DNA of 64,000 nucleotides from Methanobacterium sp. UBA375 (GTDB lineage: Archaea; Methanobacteriota; Methanobacteria; Methanobacteriales; Methanobacteriaceae). Position numbers and translations under genes: made by a program. Below are positions 28,370 to 37,191 of this stretch, piece after piece (positions within the stretch are counted from its first letter, which is position 1; each line of letters opens with the position of its first letter). The stretch spans positions 1-64,000 of the forward strand of contig DAGC01000003.1 in assembly GCA_002495625.1 (NCBI GenBank). The letters run 5' to 3'. The notes under the pieces were generated by a model. That model had not been told where the DNA came from and did not search any database. It saw only the letters and a program-made list of their open reading frames with translations.

Positions 28370-29815
28370 TTACTTTGTTCTATCTATAAACACATTTTCA
28401 TGCTGCTTTATAAAAAATGATAGAATTAACCCCATAACAACCATCACCAGCGCGGCAGTAAAGGCCGTATTAACGCCGGATATGATAGCCGCTTGCTGTT
28501 GTAAGATATCGGGATTTCCAATTTTTTCAAGGTTTTTAGCAATCGTAGCCCCCATCAACCCTATAAACAATGAAGAACCGAAAGCCGCAGCAATTTGCTG
28601 GCTAGTATTTAAAATTGCAATACCATGTGTCCTATAATTATGTGGAAGATGGTTCAGTGAGTTGGTCTGCGCAGGAGTGAAAATCAAACCAATGCCTAAA
28701 GTCATACAGGACTGTAAAGCGATAAGTGTTATTAAAGTTGTTGACCATGAAGTAAGGGACAAGAAGAACATCGCTATGGTTAAAGCAGCAAATCCAACCA
28801 GTATAAGTGGTTTTGCACCGATTTTATCAAAAAGACGACCAGCCATAGGTGCAATGATGATATTCAAAATGCATCCTGGCAACAATGCCAATCCAGCTAT
28901 AGAAGTTGTAAGCCCTAGTACACTCTGTATATATGTTGGTAAAATGATGTTAACAGCAAATGGCATCATGAAAGAGATAAACATAAGAACTGTTCCCAAT
29001 GTAAACAGGGGATAGCGGAATGCTCGAAGTTCCAGCATTGGCTGCCTTAAGGTAAGTTGACGTTTTGAAAAAATGATTAATCCGACAATTCCGCATAGCA
29101 GGGAAATAAAGACGGTTAAATTCAAAAATCCCAGATTTTCAATGGAACAAATTCCGAAGATCAACCCCCCAAAACCTATCGTAGAAAACACAATGGACAG
29201 AATATCGATTTTAGGCTTTGTTAAATCTGAAAAACTCCTTAAAAACATCATCCCCAAAATTATTGCAATGGTGGAAAAGGGTAAAATAATAAAAAATAAC
29301 CAGTGCCAGTCTAAATACTGCAAAATGAACCCGGATAGTGTTGGTCCGATCCCTGGAGCGGCAACTACAACCATCATGGAAATCCCCATTGCTGTTCCCC
29401 GTTTGTAGGGAGGATAAATCTCCATAATTGTGTCCATCATAATCGGCAACAGTATTCCAGTTCCAGCCCCTTGCAAAATTCTGGCCACTATTAAAGATAT
29501 GAAATCTGAGGAAAAACCACACAAAATTGTTCCGATACTGAATAAAACCATAGCAGATACGTAAAGTTTCTTGGTTGAAAAAGTTTTTAAAAGAAATGCC
29601 GCAACTGGAACTGAAATGCCTATAATCAGCATATAAGCAGTTCCCAGCCACTGAACTGTACTCAGGGAAACGTTCAGACTTGACATCAACTGGGGAAAGG
29701 CTACATTTAAAATAGTTTCATTTAATAAAGCTATGAATCCGCCTATTAGCAGCGGTATCATAATTAATGCCCTTTGTTTGGCAGTAAACTTTGCATATTT
29801 TACATCTGCGTTCAT
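28370..29815 (-). CDS. MFS multidrug efflux transporter, DHA2 family
   Basis: A 481-residue protein with 14 predicted hydrophobic segments, as in the EmrB/LmrB group of proton-coupled drug exporters. Marks are ETILNVAFPQLM in segment 1, the loop LLKTFSTKKLYVSAM where motif A stands, RILQGAGTGILLP, and motif C-like APGIGPTLSGFILQ in segment 5. It is close in style to Bacillus and Clostridium transporters. The ATG at 29815 is chosen. A TATA element lies about 28 bases upstream and no ribosome site is visible, so a leaderless message is likely; TTG 29833 is an alternative. It is the third MFS gene in 5 kb and is convergent with the second. Confidence 0.88.
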   Translation of the reverse strand: MNADVKYAKFTAKQRALIMIPLLIGGFIALLNETILNVAFPQLMSSLNVSLSTVQWLGTAYMLIIGISVPVAAFLLKTFSTKKLYVSAMVLFSIGTILCGFSSDFISLIVARILQGAGTGILLPIMMDTIMEIYPPYKRGTAMGISMMVVVAAPGIGPTLSGFILQYLDWHWLFFIILPFSTIAIILGMMFLRSFSDLTKPKIDILSIVFSTIGFGGLIFGICSIENLGFLNLTVFISLLCGIVGLIIFSKRQLTLRQPMLELRAFRYPLFTLGTVLMFISFMMPFAVNIILPTYIQSVLGLTTSIAGLALLPGCILNIIIAPMAGRLFDKIGAKPLILVGFAALTIAMFFLSLTSWSTTLITLIALQSCMTLGIGLIFTPAQTNSLNHLPHNYRTHGIAILNTSQQIAAAFGSSLFIGLMGATIAKNLEKIGNPDILQQQAAIISGVNTAFTAALVMVVMGLILSFFIKQHENVFIDRTK

Positions 29816-29838
29816 CAACAGTTTAAATACCAATTAAC

Positions 29839-29847
29839 TATAAATAG
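29839..29847 (-). promoter_or_regulatory. TATA box of the DHA2 transporter gene
   Basis: Minus-strand TATTTATAG, centred about 28 bases before the ATG at 29815. This is the spacing expected when transcription starts at the start codon (leaderless mRNA). Confidence 0.45.
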
Positions 29848-30000
29848 TTTGTTATTCACCGATTCTATCTGATTACTGTACATTCATCAAAAAATAATAT
29901 GGATTAAAAATTACTATTTTGATAAATTTAAAATTTTTCTTCTATTAGTTTTTAACTTCGAGAAGCGGTTTTTTATATAGGCTCTTTCTTGATGTTCACA

Positions 30001-31496
30001 TTAAATTTTCAATTTAAATCTGGTTGTAGGATAGTTGGGGCTTTCATTGGTGATTAAAAGATCATGTGGGTGGCTCTCTGTTACACCATTAGCGGTGATT
30101 TTGACAAAACTGGCTTTATCCTGCATCTCTTTAATATCACCTGCACCGGAATAGCCCATGGAAGCTTTAAGACCACCTATTAATTGGAAAAGAATTTCAC
30201 TGGTGGGTCCCTTGTAAGGTACAACTCCTTCCACCCCTTCCGGAACAAGTTTAGAGTGTTTCATAGGACCTTTAACTTCCTGGAAGTAACGGTCAGTTCC
30301 GGCACCTGATCCACTGGTCATGGCACCTAAGGATCCCATCCCCCTGTATTGTTTAAATTTACGGCCCTTTATTGTCACCACATCCCCCGGAGATTCTTCG
30401 GTACCGGCAAGCAAGCTTCCAAGCATAACAGCATCAGCACCAACCCCAATAGCCTTCGCCAGATCCCCAGAATACCTCAAACCTCCATCTCCTATAACGG
30501 ATATATCATGTTCCCTGGCTACATCTGCAACATCCGATATTGCTGTAAGCTGTGGTACTCCTACACCGGTTATTATCCTGGTTGTGCAGATGGAGCCAGG
30601 ACCTATTCCTACTTTGATACCATCCACCTCACCAGCTATTAAATCTTCAGCTGCTTCTCCAGTGGCTATATTGCCCACAACGAGATCTGCGTTAATTTCT
30701 TTGTTCATCTTTTTGGCAAAACTTATTATGTCAGGTTTATGAGCATGAGCAGAGTCCACCATAATTATATCTGCTCCAGCTTTATCCAAAGCTACTGCTC
30801 TCTCCAGATCAAAGGGTCCAGTTGTTGCGGCAACCATGAATTTGTCCTCTTTGTCCCTGGAAGCTTTAGGATATTTCTTTAACTCCAGAATATCTCTGAT
30901 TGTGACAATACCCACGATTTTATGGTCTTCAACCACAGGTAAGCGTTCTACTTTGTTTTCATAGGCTATGTTTAGTACTTCTTCTGGAGTTGTTGATTCG
31001 GATACTGTGACCACTTCTTCAGTCATAAAATCATGTACCTTCCTCTCTGAGCCTGAATTTATAATGGGTCTGATATCTCTTCTACTTATAATACCAATAA
31101 CCTGCCCATCTTGAACAACAGGAAGGCCACTTATTCCTTCATTGTCCATAATTTCATGGGCTTCGTTAAGGGTAGCATCGGGTCTGGTGGTGATCACATC
31201 CCTGATGGTTAATTCTCCGGAACATTTCACCTTTTTTACTTCTTCAACCTGTTCATTTATGGTCATGTTCCGGTGTATAACACCTAAACCACCTTCCTGG
31301 GCCAGGTTATGGCCATTTCAGACTCGGTTACAGTGTCCATGGCAGAACTAATAATGGGTATGTTTATTTCAAAATTTCGGGAAATTCTGGTTTTTGTCTC
31401 CACATCTTTGGGTACAACCCTAGAAACAGAGGGTATCATCAAAAAATCATCGAAAGTGTAACCTTCTGGTGCGTTTTTCAATTTTTCCAAGTACAT
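30001..31496 (-). pseudogene. guaB: IMP dehydrogenase, split by a one-base frameshift
   Basis: IMP dehydrogenase makes XMP from IMP for GMP synthesis. The first 64 codons (31496 to about 31305) give the normal N-terminus APEGYTFDDFLMIPSVSRV and SSAMDTVTESEMAI. The frame is then lost and resumes as QEGGLGVIHRNMTINEQ. The DNA GCCATAACCTGGCCCAGG needs one extra base (expected ..CCATGGCC..) near 31304/31305. The rest is intact: two CBS domains (about codons 93-210), the catalytic Cys loop GPGSICTTRIITG, and a normal C-terminus. With such a full-length sequence and a key pathway, a sequencing error is likely; true inactivation or a second functional copy elsewhere is possible. If repaired the protein has about 498 residues. 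Confidence 0.9.
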
Positions 31497-32026
31497 TTAA
31501 ATACCTCACAAACAAATTCAAGGGAGTTATCAAAAAATATTGTAAATGGATATTAATTTCTTATAAGTAACTCCATTGATGTACAATTTCCAATTTAGGG
31601 AAAATTATTAATTCCTATGTTATTTCACTTAATAATACATGAAATTTAAGTAATAGAATCATCTTAAATAATTTTTTAATATTAATTTTTCATTTTATTT
31701 AAAGGTTTTCAAATCCTGATCCATAAAACAAGACTACTATGGTTAAAAGAGCAATAGCGGACTCGATTTTTTTGATTAAATCTGAATTATCTTAATCAAT
31801 GGTTGGTAATTCATTTATTAATACTTGTAAATCAGCAGATCTCTTTAGGGGTGCTAATTTTATCTGGCCAGTGTGGACATAATTGTAAGTACATTAATAG
31901 GTTCAAATATAGTGAATACTGTCGGAATTCTGGTATTTAAGCTAATCTAGTCAGTCTATCAGGACTAATAAGAAAAAGATTAAAACAAGGATTGTTCATT
32001 GAACTTTATTTACCTTTATCATTACT
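31497..32026. other. 530-base intergenic region, no gene recognised
   Basis: AT-rich, with stops in all frames. Between about 31800 and 31960 the minus strand gives two short protein-like pieces in different frames (KLAPLKRSADLQVLINELP and RIPTVFTIFEPINVL), which may be remains of a decayed gene or chance. No tRNA or CRISPR structure is seen. The guaB promoter must lie in its left part. Confidence 0.4.
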
Positions 32027-32800
32027 TCATTTTTTCTGGTAAAGCATCGTACTCCGCTCGATCTTCTTCTTTACCTTCATCCATTCATCGGTTATGAGGA
32101 AACTCTCCTCCATGTAACCTATTATCTTCTCGAACTTCTTCATGGGGAAGGACATGGTCAGAACATCGAGGGGCATGCAGAGTCGTGCCGATGGATCGAA
32201 CATGCCCAGTACAACTTTCGGGTCGTCCTTCTGTTGTTCAAGCCAGGGGTAGAGAATGATGGAGCTGCACCCTGATCCCATTGGACAGATGACCCCGTCC
32301 AGGTCGCTCAGGTCAAAGTTAGCGAGTGAGAAAAGCCCACTCAAGACTTCGGGATGGGCATAGAAGATAACAACATCGGGATTATCCGTCTCTGTAAGCT
32401 TGTCCCACCTTGTGAAATGCAGATTTTTTCCTTCAGAAGAAATTTTAGGGACGACCTTCACATAGGAATCTACTATCTCTGGTGTCTGTTTGAATCTTTC
32501 CCCCTCGATAACACCCGGCTTCCCACAGGAGAGGAAGTATCGAAATTCAGGCGAACGCTCGTGAGTATAACCTGCATACATTAGACCACCTGAGCAGGTA
32601 ATTGAATGTGCATCGAAAACGAGTGGTGTCCCCTTCCTGGCACGGTTAATCTGGCAGATAAGGCAGCGCCAACCATTCGGTGACGGGACTTTCTTCACAT
32701 CAGAGGATTCTTCCCTCAACTCTAACGTTAAAGGAAGTTCTGCACCAGGAAAATACTTATTCCATAATTCAATGAATAGATCTCTGAGTTTAATGTCCAT
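32027..32800 (-). CDS. DUF169 family protein
   Basis: A 257-residue protein with the hallmarks I associate with DUF169 (COG2043): ITCSGGLMYAGYT (near residue 70), YFLSCGKPGVIEGERFKQTPE (near 90), and ICPMGSGCSSIILYPW (near 178). DUF169 proteins are common in methanogens and clostridia and have no assigned function. Several conserved Cys could hold a cofactor or metal. The ATG at 32800 is preferred because AGGTGG stands five bases upstream; the GTG at 32809 is within that site. It overlaps the end of a small tautomerase-like gene by 11 bases and shares its upstream palindrome (site B). Confidence 0.8.
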   Translation of the reverse strand: MDIKLRDLFIELWNKYFPGAELPLTLELREESSDVKKVPSPNGWRCLICQINRARKGTPLVFDAHSITCSGGLMYAGYTHERSPEFRYFLSCGKPGVIEGERFKQTPEIVDSYVKVVPKISSEGKNLHFTRWDKLTETDNPDVVIFYAHPEVLSGLFSLANFDLSDLDGVICPMGSGCSSIILYPWLEQQKDDPKVVLGMFDPSARLCMPLDVLTMSFPMKKFEKIIGYMEESFLITDEWMKVKKKIERSTMLYQKK

Positions 32801-32948
32801 CGGTACCACCTTCTTCTCTGATGTTTCTCGGGATCAGTTGTATTACCCTTGCAGCATCTGCTGTGACATACATATCCACCAAAACATTTCTATTTTCAAG
32901 TAATTTTCCTTGACTAACTCCTTTCCAAATATTTACATCGACTTGCAT
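32790..32948 (-). CDS. Short tautomerase-like gene, probably degenerate
   Basis: A 52-residue product starting MQVDVNIWKGVSQG, then VDMYVTADAARVIQLIPRN. This resembles 4-oxalocrotonate tautomerase (VNVWKG.S and the later VPADAxxVIxxEIP). It has Gln in place of the catalytic Pro after Met, an internal shortening, and lacks the WGxGGK end: after EEGG it runs into the start of the DUF169 gene. A much better preserved but frameshifted relative lies at 38817-39020. A start ATG with GGTGATTTA upstream exists, so it may still be translated and couple translation to DUF169. A catalytic role is unlikely. Confidence 0.55.
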   Translation of the reverse strand: MQVDVNIWKGVSQGKLLENRNVLVDMYVTADAARVIQLIPRNIREEGGTDGH

Positions 32949-33131
32949 TAAATCACCTACATTATTAAATCATATTATAACAGACTAAATAGTTTAAAAC
33001 AAAAAATTATTCTCATTCTCCCCTTATTATTGATTAAATCTTTTAATTTACATAGGTTTCGCCAGTTGTGCCAGAATTTTCTTTTTGAATCGATAGTTAC
33101 TAATTTAAACCTCGTTTCATAACTAGATCAT

Positions 33132-33150
33132 AATACGATTATATCGTAAT
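33132..33150. promoter_or_regulatory. Shared palindrome, site B (before tautomerase-like/DUF169)
   Basis: AATACGATTATATCGTAAT, nearly identical to site A. On the minus strand TTTATATCATATTA directly precedes it. The controlled genes would be the small tautomerase-like gene at 32948 and DUF169, with a leader of about 170 bases. The gap 32949-33290 holds no other gene that I see. Confidence 0.65.
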
Positions 33151-33290
33151 ATGATATAAATCTATCGCAATAATGTCCAGCATCACAGGAATACACTAGG
33201 AATTATCTGAAAATAATTGGATATAAAACCTTAAAAAAGAAAAACCCGAGCTAAGGGGAAAATAGAACTCCTAAGATTTTAAAAATGATT

Positions 33291-34051
33291 TTACATCAAT
33301 CCCTGTTCTTTTTTACTGAATAGATAGGCGGATGCAAACACCGTTATCGCTGCAAAAATCACCAGAACAGCTAAATTGATGTAGAGTGGAAGTACCGATG
33401 AGTTAAGAATAGTGTACCTCAATGCATCAACCCCATAAGTCATGGGATTTAAATAAACTGCAAACTGAACCATGATGGGAGTCCGGTTATGGGGAAAAGC
33501 GCACCGCTTAATAAAAACATGGAAAGCACGATGAAACTCATAATAAGGTTGAATCCTTCCATACTATCTGTAAATGAAGCTATCATCAAACCTAACCCGG
33601 CTAATCCAATTGAAATAAGTACTATAAATCCAGTACTGACTAAAAAACAGGGAACTGTCATCTGAATGCCAACGATGAAAGATAATAAAAGCAGTATCAC
33701 TCCCTGGATTAATGAAGCCGTGCTTATTCCAAGTGATTTTCCAAATACAACTGAAGGCCGTGAAATTGGAGCAACTAAAATCTCCTTTAAAAAGCCGTAC
33801 TGTCTATCAATTATCACTGAAACTCCAGAAAATACCGCGGTAAATAAGACAGTCTGGCCAACAATTCCAGGAAATATAAACTGCTGGTATCCCCCAATTC
33901 CCCCAAACTGGATTGCAGTTCCAAGACCGGTACCAAAGATGATTAACCACAGAAGAGGCGTCACCACAGAAGTTAAGATACGGGACCTGTACCGTATATA
34001 TCTTTTCGTTTCTCGAAGCCAGATGGTATAAATTCCCTCTAATTCAGCCAT
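33291..34051 (-). pseudogene. ABC-2 type permease, split by a one-base frameshift
   Basis: The membrane subunit of an ABC-2 drug/antibiotic exporter. It reads MAELEGIYTIWLRETKRYIRYR, TSVVTPLLWLIIFGTGLG, and a further set of hydrophobic segments, up to FPITGLPSWF near 33475. There the frame is lost. The missing end (QFAVYLNPMTYGVDALRYT to KKEQGLM, 33291 to about 33467) is read one frame away. Adding one base in the stretch TCATGGTTCAGTTT restores a protein of about 254 residues with the usual six segments. The ATG at 34051 has GGAGGGGG upstream and follows the ATPase stop by one base. It is either sequence error or recent inactivation. Confidence 0.87.
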
Positions 34052-34052
34052 C

Positions 34053-34994
34053 TCAGTTTTCCCCCTCCATGCTCGAACCAGTGTATTTAATGAAAACATC
34101 TTCCAAGTTAGGATGATCCAGTTCCACTGATTTTACTTCGATTCCATTTTGTTCTGCAAAATTAACGATCTTAGTAATTAGATTTTCGCCTCGATCTACC
34201 ATTAATTTGATTTCATCATCCATAACGTACATTTCTTTAACAAAATCAAGTTCAGCAGATAGATCCTGAAATTTTTCAAAATTATCAACCGTTAATGTAA
34301 TCGTATCCGCTTTTAATTCTCTTTTAAGGTTTTTTGGAGAATCCGTTATCACAATACTTCCTTTATCAAATATTGAGATTTTATCACATAGTTTATCCGC
34401 TTCATCCATGTAATGTGTGGTTAAAAGAATGGTTATATCTTCTGTTTTGTTTAAATTCTCAATATACTCCCATATCCTTTCTCTTGTTTGTGGATCAAGC
34501 CCCAACGTCGGTTCATCTAAAAATAACACTTTGGGATAGTGAACTAATCCTCTTCCTATCTCTAACTTCCGTTTCATCCCACCAGAGTACGTTTTGGTAA
34601 ATTCATCTGCTTTATCTCCAAGATCAATTAAATCCAGAATTTCTTCGATACGTGTTGATCTAATATCTTTAGGAACTCCATAGAGAGAAGCATGCATCTC
34701 AAGATGTTCCCTACCAGTTAATATATCATCTAAAGCTCTGGATTGAAATACAATTCCTATTGAACCTCTAACCTCTTTAGCCTGCTTCATTATATCATAA
34801 CCATTAACGGTAGCAGCTCCCAAGGTTGGGCGCAAGATAGTACAAAGCATGGAGATAAGGGTGGTCTTTCCCGCACCATTAGGTCCCAGTACCCCATAGA
34901 TACTGTTTCTTTCAACCTCCAGATTCACTGAATCTACCGCAATGAAATTGCCGAATTTTTTCGAGATGTTATCTGTTTCAATAATATTAACCAT
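34053..34994 (-). CDS. ABC transporter ATP-binding protein (drug export, DrrA-like)
   Basis: A 313-residue ABC ATPase. Walker A is GPNGAGKTT (near residue 36), the Q-loop SIGIVFQSRALDD, the signature YSGGMKRKLEIGRGL (near 138), Walker B VLFLDEPTLGLDP, and the His switch LLTTHYMDEADKL. A C-terminal regulatory part of about 80 residues, as in DrrA/NatA exporters, ends with LDHPNLEDVFIKYTG. It energises the ABC-2 permease that follows one base after its stop. The second ATG (34994) is chosen, with GGGGAT before it. The upstream region carries TATA-like TTTATATGTTAT and the palindrome site C. The exported compound is unknown. Confidence 0.93.
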   Translation of the reverse strand: MVNIIETDNISKKFGNFIAVDSVNLEVERNSIYGVLGPNGAGKTTLISMLCTILRPTLGAATVNGYDIMKQAKEVRGSIGIVFQSRALDDILTGREHLEMHASLYGVPKDIRSTRIEEILDLIDLGDKADEFTKTYSGGMKRKLEIGRGLVHYPKVLFLDEPTLGLDPQTRERIWEYIENLNKTEDITILLTTHYMDEADKLCDKISIFDKGSIVITDSPKNLKRELKADTITLTVDNFEKFQDLSAELDFVKEMYVMDDEIKLMVDRGENLITKIVNFAEQNGIEVKSVELDHPNLEDVFIKYTGSSMEGEN

Positions 34995-35073
34995 CATATC
35001 CCCTTAACGATTTTTTTTTTGATGAATAATATCGGGATTAAGCAGTTTTCTGACCATGGAAATATTATATCAG

Positions 35074-35092
35074 GATATGATTATATCGTGAT
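35074..35092. promoter_or_regulatory. Shared palindrome, site C (before ABC exporter)
   Basis: GATATGATTATATCGTGAT; core ATGAT-TAT-ATCGT. On the minus strand TTTATATGTTA lies directly upstream of it, so it fits a repressor site for the ABC operon whose ATG is about 85 bases downstream. The gap 34998-35429 holds sites C and D back to back and no gene. Confidence 0.6.
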
Positions 35093-35357
35093 AACATATA
35101 AATATGATGCAAAATATGAACATATCCCCCATAAACATACAAACATTTGCATACAACCATCCCAGTACATAATGCGAGTAAAAATGTACAAAAAATGGAT
35201 TAATTAAAAAAGTCTTGTTTTAATTATCCACATTTATTTTTCATGGTTTCTGTAATCTTTGATTTTGAGCTGGAAGTATGAATTTTAAGGGCTTTATTTG
35301 TTATTTAACACCGTTATAGATGAATATGGAGACATAGATCGATGATATTTATATTTC

Positions 35358-35381
35358 ATCATGATATAATCGTATTACGAT
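35358..35381. promoter_or_regulatory. Shared palindrome, site D (before DUF2193 operon), with a second half site
   Basis: ATCATGATATAATCGTATT (35358-35376) is the reverse-strand form of the same core, ATGAT-ATA-ATCGT. It is followed by ATTACGAT, so that ATCGT-ATT-ACGAT forms a second, overlapping inverted pair ending at 35381. TATA-like elements are TTTATATTT at 35348 and TTTATATGT just after the site. The DUF2193 start is about 60 bases downstream. Confidence 0.6.
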
Positions 35382-35429
35382 ATATTTATATGTCATTGCG
35401 ATATTAATATAGGATGAAAGGTGGTTATG

Positions 35430-36941
35430 ATGTCTGATGAAAAAAGAGACCTGTATAAAAAGATGGTAAATGAGGCTCTCATGGCCCAAAGAGCTGATGT
35501 AAACACTGTAAATAAGTATAGAGGGCAAAAATTTAAAATGGAACATACAAAGGCTTATGTCGATGTGGCAAATAAGATGGAAGCTGTTGGAGGGCAGAGT
35601 GAAGCTATAATAAATCTCCACGTTGATTCTGTTAACACGCACTACAACACTTTAAGCAGCCTCACCGATAGTGTGAAGCCAGAAGATGATCCTTTCGTGG
35701 AACATTACCAGACCCCAGCGATACTTGAAATATTGTATGAAGAAGATGAAAGCTTTGAAAAAAGTGCAGATAAGTTTGTGGAAGCCATTGGGAATTCAGA
35801 ATCCATAATCGGGCTTGAGTCTGTGAGAAGATACAGTGGATTTTATGGACCCACATGTGTCGTGGATTTTGCCTTAATTCCAGGAAGCACCAGTAACGTG
35901 GTAAACCAGATACTTAAAAAGACGGACATACCTGATGACCATAAACAGGCCATATTAGCTGCTAAATCATGGGGGATGAACACCTCCTACGGTATAGGTG
36001 AAATATTTGCAAACAGGGTAGAAGAAGGAGTACCTGTAAATGAGGCCATTAAAGACGAAATTGAGATGATCAAATCCATATACCAGACTCCGGTAGAAGC
36101 CCAGGCAAAATTGATGGATTCCTCAGGCCATCAATCCTTCGATGTGCGTAAATACATGGCAGAGTACAAGAAAAAGATGAAAGGAACTATAATGGCTGCT
36201 GTAGAAGATGGGGTACACTACGGGAACATAGTAACGGTTCCTGCATACTGTGTTGGTGATATATCACACCACATATCCCAATCCACCTATAACATGTGTA
36301 AAGATGATGTTACAATGGCCATAATTGAAGCTACAACAGATGTAATGGAATCCACCCTTAAAAATGCTATAAATGACTTTAAGAGTGAATATCAGGTATT
36401 ATCACTGGCTACAGGATCTGCAGCATGTGCAGTTGAATATATACTGGAGTTAGACGGATTTAACGCCCCTGCAGTGGTAGAACTTTTAACCAGAAGGTTC
36501 CACAACTACGTACAGCTTAATCCAACAAGATCTGCTGCAGCAGAACTTCACAACTGCGACTTCATGGACACAATTTACAGGGGATGGAAAACCCTTGACG
36601 AAGCAAGAAGGATGAAAAATGGAAGCAAAGGCCCATTAGAACCCGTAGTTTCAGGGTTTAAAGTTAACCTTGATCCAGTAGACAAAAACGAAGTTATAAT
36701 GAACCCACAGAGGTACACCTATCCCGGATGCGCAATAACCGTCAGATTCTCCTCTTTAATGAGATTAGCCGACTACCCCTGCCTGTTAACCAGCGAACCT
36801 GTAACTGCCACCATGATGACCAACATAATAGCCCTGCACAAGGAAACTCCGGCATCCCCAGTTAGAGGATGTAAAAACTGTGCCTCAGCATGTCTGGTTG
36901 ATTTCAGACACTCATACTGCCAGTGGAAAGAAGCAGTATGA
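35430..36941 (+). CDS. DUF2193 family protein of methanogens
   Basis: A 503-residue soluble protein that I place in DUF2193, a family of methanogen proteins of unknown function, mainly from its length, its neighbour DUF2180 and its Cys-rich end. The C-terminus has GCKNCASACLVDFRHSYCQW, with four Cys in a pattern that could hold a metal or a cluster. Other conserved-looking parts are the His-rich VGDISHHISQSTYNMC (near 285) and LTRRFHNYVQLNPTRSAAAELHNC (near 365). The ATG at 35430 is chosen, since AGGTGG lies five bases before. It is the first gene of a row with DUF2180 and aqpM, under palindrome site D. No transport or DNA-binding motif is seen. Confidence 0.75.
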   Translation: MSDEKRDLYKKMVNEALMAQRADVNTVNKYRGQKFKMEHTKAYVDVANKMEAVGGQSEAIINLHVDSVNTHYNTLSSLTDSVKPEDDPFVEHYQTPAILEILYEEDESFEKSADKFVEAIGNSESIIGLESVRRYSGFYGPTCVVDFALIPGSTSNVVNQILKKTDIPDDHKQAILAAKSWGMNTSYGIGEIFANRVEEGVPVNEAIKDEIEMIKSIYQTPVEAQAKLMDSSGHQSFDVRKYMAEYKKKMKGTIMAAVEDGVHYGNIVTVPAYCVGDISHHISQSTYNMCKDDVTMAIIEATTDVMESTLKNAINDFKSEYQVLSLATGSAACAVEYILELDGFNAPAVVELLTRRFHNYVQLNPTRSAAAELHNCDFMDTIYRGWKTLDEARRMKNGSKGPLEPVVSGFKVNLDPVDKNEVIMNPQRYTYPGCAITVRFSSLMRLADYPCLLTSEPVTATMMTNIIALHKETPASPVRGCKNCASACLVDFRHSYCQWKEAV

Positions 36942-36971
36942 ACTCATCATTTTTTTTAGAAAGGTGATAAA

Positions 36972-37181
36972 ATGAAATGTTACATGTGCGCTTTAGAGGG
37001 GAAGGATACAGATGCTGTGTCTATCTGTGTAGTATGTGGCATGGGCCTTTGCATGGATCATGTAATACGGGAAGAAGTTGAAATATGGGAGGGAGGATTT
37101 CCACTTCCCAGTAAGAAACTCGAAAAAACACTGCCTAAAATACTGTGCAAATGGTGTTATGAAGCATATAAAAGCAGTTGA
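36972..37181 (+). CDS. DUF2180 family small zinc-binding-like protein
   Basis: A 69-residue Cys-rich protein: KCYMCALEGK, VSICVVCGMGLCMDHVIREEV and ILCKWCYEAY. The eight Cys (as CxxC, CxxC, C and CxxC) and a His fit one or two zinc sites, similar to a B-box/treble-clef finger. I recognise it as DUF2180, which in methanogens often lies by DUF2193. The function is unknown; a partner or regulator role for the DUF2193 protein is inferred. It starts 30 bases after DUF2193 with AAAGGTGA as ribosome site, and is followed 10 bases later by aqpM. The three are clearly one transcript. Confidence 0.85.
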   Translation: MKCYMCALEGKDTDAVSICVVCGMGLCMDHVIREEVEIWEGGFPLPSKKLEKTLPKILCKWCYEAYKSS

Positions 37182-37191
37182 AGGTGTCTAA

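Noticed and set aside
31284..31310. Programmed frameshifting in guaB
   Set aside because: The junction has no slippery heptamer or visible downstream structure, and IMP dehydrogenases are not known to use it; an indel is simpler.
31284..31496. 70-residue stand-alone gene before guaB
   Set aside because: It is the first part of IMP dehydrogenase in another frame, not a separate gene.
33291..33473. 60-residue stand-alone membrane gene
   Set aside because: It is the missing C-terminus of the ABC-2 permease after a frameshift.
35421..36941. Corrinoid methyltransferase (MtaB/MttB-like) identity for the 503-residue protein
   Set aside because: Similar size and methanogen context, but no adjacent corrinoid protein, no amber codon or TIM-barrel signature; the DUF2180 neighbour and Cys-rich end fit DUF2193 better.
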